A DNA stretch of 10,436 nucleotides from JAGLSB01 sp023135955 (GTDB taxonomy: Bacteria; Bacteroidota; Bacteroidia; Bacteroidales; GCA-2748055): assembly GCA_030673645.1 (NCBI GenBank), contig DAOVIO010000146.1, positions 1 to 10,436 on the forward strand, written 5' to 3'. Position 1 is the first letter of the stretch. Every line of letters begins with the position of its first letter. The notes under the pieces are model-generated. The model was not told the DNA's origin. It did no database searches and saw only the letters and a program-made list of their open reading frames with translations. The position numbers and the translations under genes are program-made. Positions 7,236-10,436 of this stretch are shown piece after piece.

Positions 7236-7529
7236 TTAATCATTTAAAATGTTATTCAATTCTTGTCTTCCAACAATAGCCATAATCTCAACCACATCAT
7301 TATTTACTTTGAAATATATGCTATCGACTCCACAAACACAACGTCTATATCCTGGTTTTACATAATCGACCGATTCAAACGAAAATGGTCGTTGAGCAAT
7401 AATGTCAAAATACTCAAAAAACGTATCAAAGTATTTATCAGCTTGAGTTATTCCAAACTTTTCAACTCCGTAATGATGAATTCGTATCAAGTCTTCCTTA
7501 GCTTCATTACTTAATCTATATTTAGCCAT
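7236..7529 (-). CDS. parE: ParE/RelE-superfamily toxin
   Basis: A 97-aa type II toxin. The start MAKYRLSNEAKEDLIRIHHYGVEKFG is typical of ParE (N-terminal strand, then the long helical hairpin). FFEYFDIIAQRPFSF and the strand segment PGYRRCVCGVDSIYFKVNNDVVEIMAIVGRQE (59-90) complete the fold. The conserved R-x4-DSIYF pattern and the terminal I..R.. segment are present. ParE relatives inhibit DNA gyrase, but RelE-like mRNA cleavage is possible in this superfamily and cannot be excluded. The ATG lies 8 nt inside the parD reading frame, giving translational coupling with antitoxin-first order. The length is normal for the family and no defect is seen. Confidence 0.93.
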   Translation of the reverse strand: MAKYRLSNEAKEDLIRIHHYGVEKFGITQADKYFDTFFEYFDIIAQRPFSFESVDYVKPGYRRCVCGVDSIYFKVNNDVVEIMAIVGRQELNNILND

Positions 7530-7761
7530 TAAGTAAAGACTTTGATTGTTTTAAAATTTGTTCTTTTGTGTCATCTGTAAATCCGCTAGCTTCAGATTTA
7601 TTTAATTTTGCTCTAATCCAATCAACTTGGACCTGTTGTTTTCGAGCCTGTCTAATCAAATCATTTATAAGTTCACTTTTGCTAGAATATTCCTCATTAT
7701 GTACTTGTGCTTTTAACCATTCATCATTTGGTTTCGTAAAAGATATACTTTGTCTCGCCAT
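7522..7761 (-). CDS. parD: ParD-type ribbon-helix-helix antitoxin
   Basis: A 79-aa antitoxin partner of ParE. The N-terminal MARQSISFTKPNDEWLKAQVHNEEYSSKSELINDLIRQAR is a ribbon-helix-helix DNA-binding domain (strand QSISFT, then two helices with the YSSKSELI turn). The C-terminal tail (about 45-79) would wrap the toxin. An in-frame ATG lies 16 codons upstream at 7809, but the start at 7761 is preferred. The upstream 16 residues are not family-like, and the longer version would place the start codon upstream of the operator palindrome at 7772-7793. The stop overlaps the parE start by 8 nt. Confidence 0.93.
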   Translation of the reverse strand: MARQSISFTKPNDEWLKAQVHNEEYSSKSELINDLIRQARKQQVQVDWIRAKLNKSEASGFTDDTKEQILKQSKSLLNG

Positions 7762-7771
7762 AATATTTAGT

Positions 7772-7793
7772 TTTGATGTAAATTTACACCAAA
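7772..7793. promoter_or_regulatory. Candidate ParD operator palindrome
   Basis: The core TGTAAATTTACA (7777-7788) is a perfect 12-bp palindrome. One mismatched pair (7776/7789) separates it from flanking TTTG and CAAA arms, giving a 22-bp near-perfect palindrome. Its near edge is 10 nt before the parD start codon. ParD proteins bind such sites to repress their own operon. I could not place a confident -33/-7 pair; the nearest match is CATATTTG. Confidence 0.6.
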
Positions 7794-7826
7794 TATGAAT
7801 CATAATCAAGTAAATAATTTGAGAAA

Positions 7827-7850
7827 ATGTTGGTATATGTTATGTTGGTA
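7827..7850. repeat. Direct repeat of ATGTTGGTA
   Basis: ATGTTGGTA occurs at 7827-7835 and again at 7842-7850, 15 bp apart. The second copy ends exactly at the left edge of the IS-derived repeat. It may be an insertion scar, or a second regulator site upstream of parDE. Confidence 0.5.
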
Positions 7851-8070
7851 ACGTCAGTTTGTCTAAAAACCTCCGTTTCTGGTTATTTTATCTTAAAATT
7901 AGCTGTTTTGACGGCATTTCAAAAATAATTAGCTGATTTTCAATGCAGAATATGAATATCCTAAATTCAATCTATACCATAATATTTGCCTGAAAATCCG
8001 GTTAATAACAGAAGAAAGTCTGCATAGCCATTCTCTCATCTGCTTTTTTCCAATTATGTTTATAATCCGT
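7850..8070 (-). mobile_element. Truncated 3' end of an IS1182-family element (copy 1)
   Basis: About 221 bp that match 10020-10241 in the same orientation, roughly nine bases in ten by eye. It starts at the shared TAACGTCAGTTTGTCT end and stops abruptly after TTTATAATCCGT, where similarity to the second copy ceases. On the minus strand it holds the last part of a transposase gene plus the non-coding IS tail. It is dead and marks the left border of the AlbA_2 cassette. Confidence 0.85.
7929..8069 (-). pseudogene. IS1182-type transposase C-terminal remnant (copy 1)
   Basis: An open 46-codon stretch reading RIINIIGKKQMREWLCRLSS and ending NLGYSYSALKIS, then TAA. It matches the C-terminus encoded at 10100-10435 almost residue for residue. 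The IS1182 signature (EHPxGTIKRQWG) and all upstream catalytic parts are missing because the element is cut at 8070. Confidence 0.8.
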
Positions 8071-8308
8071 AATTTTAATTACCCAGCTCTGGATGGTTGG
8101 GATAATAGTGTCTGAAAATGAAGAAAATGCTTAAAAATGAGTCGCTTTCAAGGAAATATGAAGAGACAAACCTGCATTTTAGAACAGATACTTTAATCTT
8201 ACCTTGATTGTAAAACATAATATCAAAGAACACTCTTTCCTAAGTATCTAAAACGCCCTTCTAATATACATAGAGAAATTATTGACCGGGTGATATAGTT
8301 CAACCGGT

Positions 8309-8341
8309 ACTTCATGCCTGGTCGTTCCGACCACATGAAGT
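8309..8341 (-). terminator. Long hairpin downstream of the AlbA_2 gene
   Basis: An outer 8-bp stem ACTTCATG/CATGAAGT (8309-8316 and 8334-8341) and an inner 6-bp stem TGGTCG/CGACCA close on a TTC loop, with a 2-nt bulge on one side. It lies about 100 nt past the stop of the AlbA_2 gene. Neither strand shows a following T-run, so termination is only one reading. A structured recombination or protein-binding site is another. Confidence 0.45.
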
Positions 8342-8422
8342 TCTATTTATTAGCAACCGTCCGATCACATAAGAGAAAGTTTTAACAATCAGTAATAGAG
8401 GTGATTATGCGAAATGCCCATT

Positions 8423-8436
8423 GCTTAGTCACATAA
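8423..8436 (-). repeat. Flanking 14-bp direct repeat, 3' side
   Basis: TTATGTGACTAAGC on the minus strand, identical to 9944-9957. The pair brackets the AlbA_2 gene closely, this copy lying 3 nt past its stop codon. A further TTATGTGA occurs at 8365-8372. Confidence 0.7.
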
Positions 8437-8438
8437 GA

Positions 8439-9887
8439 TTACACCCAAAATGGAATATATTTAGCGTGTTTTTTAGAGTTACTTTCAGGATCATAATCCT
8501 TAATTTGTCCCGATTTAATTCCTTCTAAAATTATTCTTGATGCAGTTGAGTAGTTTTTCTCTTCAATACCAAATCGATTCCTTAGAGATTGATTGGTCAT
8601 ATATTCACCTGAGACATATTTTAGGCAGGCATGTAAGTAACAGGCTCTTACTTTGTCCTCTTTATCCATCTGCCTAAGTGTTTTATGAGAAAATAGGGTA
8701 ACTCTAGTATAATTCTCTCCTTCAATAATTTTAGGTGCAGGAAGTTGGTAGTACTCACATTCAAATATTACTTTATCGATACCACTTCCCCTTTCCTCAC
8801 AAATATTCAGTCTCCTCATGAAGTGAGCAAGTTTTTCATTTCTTGATTTGGGGTTGTGATCCACAAATCTCATGGTACTAATGAGTGGTTTCCCTGGATT
8901 TGAAATATCTATTCTATTATCAAAAATCTCAATCATTGGTCCACTTCCCTTTTCTGAAAAGTCTTGATGAATTATCGCATTGGCAACTAGTTCTCGAATT
9001 GCTAATTCAGGAAACATTTTGACTTCTTTTCTGAATGCCTTCCCAATTTCTTCATTCATTGGTAATTGATCATTAATATATCCAACTAATCCTTTAAAAC
9101 CAGAGGCATATCCTTTCTTCTCTTCTTGTTCTTTTTTTGTTTTAAGTTTATTATTTCCTTGATATATGATTACTCGAATAGCTTTTCGGCTTAATGTTTC
9201 AAATGCATCTATATCTTTGGCAAAGAGAATTGCTCCCAAATTTGTTATGTCGTATTTTTCCCCATTACCGATAATGAGCTTTTCTTGTACTAATTTTTCA
9301 AATATTAAGCTCCGATTATCTGGAAGTGGAATTTTCATAAGATCAAAATAAGAGGTGTAGTCAATCAGATTGAGAACTTCATCTCCCGTAAGGTCGTAAG
9401 ATGCAATCTCCTTCTCAAAAGCACTTGATGGCTCTTTTGTCCAGATTAACCTTTCCTTTTCAGGATGCTCTGCCAATTTCTTCTTATAAGATCCTATCCT
9501 TATGTATGGCTCACCTGAGAACTTTACTGGTGTATTAGATGCCGCTCTGATCTTGAATATAACGATCGACTTTTCTTCTGCTTCAAACTCAAAATGGTCA
9601 AAATGTAATCTGGGATCCAGTAAACGAGTGATCCACGGTATTAAGTCTTCATTTCCTTTTCCTTTTTGATGTGGAGTGAATCTTGTTCCTACAATTCTAT
9701 GTGTTTTATCATCAATGCCGAATACTATATATCCATATTCTTTGTCATGAATGCAGGCAGCGTTTGACAGAGCAGAAATATACTCTCCAATCTCTTGTGC
9801 GTTATTGACTTTAAACTCTAACCATTCTGTCTCATTTGGGAATGATCTTAGTTCACTCAATAGTATTTTTAATTCATCGTTTGTCAC
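8439..9887 (-). CDS. AlbA_2 (Schlafen-type) / GHKL ATPase / winged-helix protein
   Basis: A 482-aa cytoplasmic protein of the family annotated as RNA-binding or ATP-binding transcriptional regulators. An N-terminal AlbA_2 domain spans about 15-135 (ETEWLEFKVN at 19-28, YGYIVFGIDD at 51-60, EPYIRIGSYKK at 126-136). A linker follows, then a GHKL-type ATPase part (HATPase_c_4-like) at about 295-375 with N-box RELVANAIIHQDF (Glu299, Asn303), ISNPGKP (328-334) and RGSGID (366-371). A winged-helix region makes up the last 70 residues. The start is GTG at 9885-9887: an in-frame TGA lies just upstream and the AlbA_2 domain follows directly. The length is usual for the family. Bacterial members are linked to regulation and some to defence islands. 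The target here is unknown. Its position between IS remnants and next to two toxin-antitoxin modules suggests acquisition by transfer. Confidence 0.9.
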   Translation of the reverse strand: MTNDELKILLSELRSFPNETEWLEFKVNNAQEIGEYISALSNAACIHDKEYGYIVFGIDDKTHRIVGTRFTPHQKGKGNEDLIPWITRLLDPRLHFDHFEFEAEEKSIVIFKIRAASNTPVKFSGEPYIRIGSYKKKLAEHPEKERLIWTKEPSSAFEKEIASYDLTGDEVLNLIDYTSYFDLMKIPLPDNRSLIFEKLVQEKLIIGNGEKYDITNLGAILFAKDIDAFETLSRKAIRVIIYQGNNKLKTKKEQEEKKGYASGFKGLVGYINDQLPMNEEIGKAFRKEVKMFPELAIRELVANAIIHQDFSEKGSGPMIEIFDNRIDISNPGKPLISTMRFVDHNPKSRNEKLAHFMRRLNICEERGSGIDKVIFECEYYQLPAPKIIEGENYTRVTLFSHKTLRQMDKEDKVRACYLHACLKYVSGEYMTNQSLRNRFGIEEKNYSTASRIILEGIKSGQIKDYDPESNSKKHAKYIPFWV

Positions 9888-9917
9888 ATTAAAATAGTTT
9901 CATAAAACCAATTAAAT

Positions 9918-9944
9918 CTGGGAGTTGCATATTATAGCTCCCAG
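9918..9944. promoter_or_regulatory. Inverted repeat in the AlbA_2 gene leader
   Basis: CTGGGAG (9918-9924) and CTCCCAG (9938-9944) are perfect 7-bp arms around 13 nt, with two further matching bases outside a single mismatch. It lies 31 nt before the GTG start and downstream of the predicted promoter. It could be an autoregulatory operator for the winged-helix protein or a 5'-UTR hairpin. Confidence 0.6.
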
Positions 9945-9968
9945 CTTAGTCACATAATAGTCACATAA
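9944..9968 (-). repeat. Tandem TTATGTGACTA repeat, 5' side of the AlbA_2 gene
   Basis: On the minus strand TTATGTGACTA (9958-9968) is followed immediately by TTATGTGACTAAGC (9944-9957). The second unit is identical to the 14-bp repeat at 8423-8436. The tandem sits directly after the candidate -7 box, where a bound repressor would block initiation. Confidence 0.7.
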
Positions 9969-9969
9969 A

Positions 9970-9977
9970 CAAATGTA
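9970..9977 (-). promoter_or_regulatory. Candidate promoter -7 box of the AlbA_2 gene
   Basis: TACATTTG on the minus strand is an exact TAnnTTTG match, giving a leader of about 75 nt that includes the tandem repeats and the inverted repeat. No TTG is seen at the proper upstream distance, so support is partial. Confidence 0.4.
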
Positions 9978-10019
9978 ATGAAATTTATTTAATTTGGCAT
10001 GGGAAGGAAGATGGTTCCT

Positions 10020-10436
10020 AACGTCAGTTTGTCTATAAACCTCCGTTTCGACTTCATTTTATCTTAAAATTAGCTGATTTCGCGGCATTTCAAAAATAAT
10101 TAGCTGATTTCCAATACAGAATATGAATATCCTAAATTCAATCTATACGTTGACATTTGCCTGAAAATCCGGTTAATAACAGAAGAAAGTCTGCATAGCC
10201 ACTCTCTCAGCTGCTTTTTCCCAATAATGTTTATAATCCGTTTCAGCTTATATGCCGTCATCATAAACCCAACAGCTGCGCTTGCTCTTTCAATTGATTC
10301 TTTTGTGATTATGTAAATAAATCCCCATTGCCTTTTAATTGTTCCATATGGATGTTCGGCAATGGCTTGTTGACGTGTTTATTAGCTTTGATATTGTTCT
10401 GCTCTTTGCTTGATAAGTTCAATAAATTCTAATGTC
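10020..10436 (-). mobile_element. IS1182-family remnant, 3' end (copy 2, continues beyond the window)
   Basis: From the shared TAACGTCAGTTTGTCT end at 10020 the sequence reads, on the minus strand, as IS tail and transposase 3' end. It continues past the window edge, so its full extent is unknown. Its first 222 bases match copy 1 at 7850-8070. The tail contains a 14-bp direct repeat, AATTAGCTGATTTC at 10068-10081 and 10098-10111. Confidence 0.85.
10100..10435 (-). pseudogene. IS1182-type transposase, C-terminal part with in-frame stops
   Basis: The minus-strand frame ends with TAA at 10100-10102 and encodes the C-terminal DDE-transposase signature AEHPYGTIKRQWGFIYI followed by ASAAVGFMMTAYKLKRIINI. 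Both are hallmarks of IS1182-family transposases (usual form EHPFGTIKRQWG ... A...GL...AYNLKR). Two consecutive TAA codons (10382-10384 and 10379-10381) interrupt the frame just before this motif, so no full-length protein can be made unless the frame enters by a shift. The N-terminal part lies outside the window. Confidence 0.85.

Larger units (their letters stand above)
8071..8438. other. Gene-poor stretch between IS remnant and AlbA_2 gene
   Basis: I see no convincing gene in these 368 bases. The longest open frame I noticed (47 codons, minus strand 8075-8218) has no family features. The stretch holds the hairpin at 8309-8341 and two copies of TCACATAA (8365-8372 and 8429-8436), the second within the 14-bp repeat shared with the other side of the AlbA_2 gene. 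It has no counterpart in the second IS copy, so it is cassette DNA or flanking chromosome. Confidence 0.6.

Noticed and set aside
7568..7798. Plus-strand Cys/Phe/Leu-rich open frame opposite parD
   Set aside because: Composition is that of an antisense translation of a lysine/glutamate-rich gene.
7762..7809. Sixteen-codon N-terminal extension of parD
   Set aside because: The extension is unlike ParD proteins and would read through the operator palindrome; the start at 7761 gives a standard antitoxin.
8075..8218. Minus-strand 47-codon open frame in the gap beside the AlbA_2 gene
   Set aside because: No recognisable motif, no ribosome-binding or promoter context, and of a length expected by chance in AT-rich DNA.
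8309..9968. CRISPR array or integron-like repeat series
   Set aside because: The TCACATAA copies are few, unevenly spaced and flank a gene; there are no regular spacers, no cas genes and no integrase.

Overview
The window looks like a chromosomal segment from a free-living or environmental member of the Bacteroidota (Bacteroidales/Marinilabiliales-like). The DNA is AT-rich, secreted proteins start with short MKK- or ML-type signal peptides, Shine-Dalgarno sites are mostly absent, and several intergenic regions hold matches to the Bacteroidota promoter (TTTG about 17-19 nt before TAnnTTTG). No gene is diagnostic to genus.

Left part (1-6457), ordinary chromosome. hisS lies on the minus strand. 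It is separated by a strong 11-bp-stem terminator from a two-gene minus-strand operon of unrecognised exported proteins (232 and 282 aa, 4 nt apart). Divergent from these is a six-helix membrane hybrid histidine kinase/response regulator. Its phosphoacceptor His and its receiver look intact, but its ATP-binding domain has lost the usual N, G1 and G2 boxes. A PQQ-type beta-propeller lipoprotein follows on the plus strand.

Right part (6458-10436), accessory island, all genes on the minus strand. Two complete type II toxin-antitoxin modules sit back to back: parD-parE (antitoxin first, overlapping by 8 nt) and higB-higA (toxin first, 4 nt apart). Each has its own palindromic operator candidate. 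Beyond them is a 482-aa AlbA_2 (Schlafen-type) plus GHKL-ATPase plus winged-helix protein. It is bracketed by two degenerate, same-orientation copies of the 3' end of an IS1182-family insertion sequence (7850-8070 and 10020-10436). It also has its own flanking short repeats (TTATGTGACTAAGC), a hairpin on the 3' side and an inverted repeat in the leader.

How the parts relate: the left genes are a housekeeping enzyme and cell-envelope or signalling genes with no evident shared pathway. The right genes form a stress/defence-type cassette. Two addiction modules and a putative AlbA_2 regulator or defence protein lie at an IS-scarred locus that probably gained DNA by transfer. The points most worth following are the pseudokinase-like hybrid kinase, the operator architecture of the paired TA modules, and the IS-bracketed AlbA_2 cassette.
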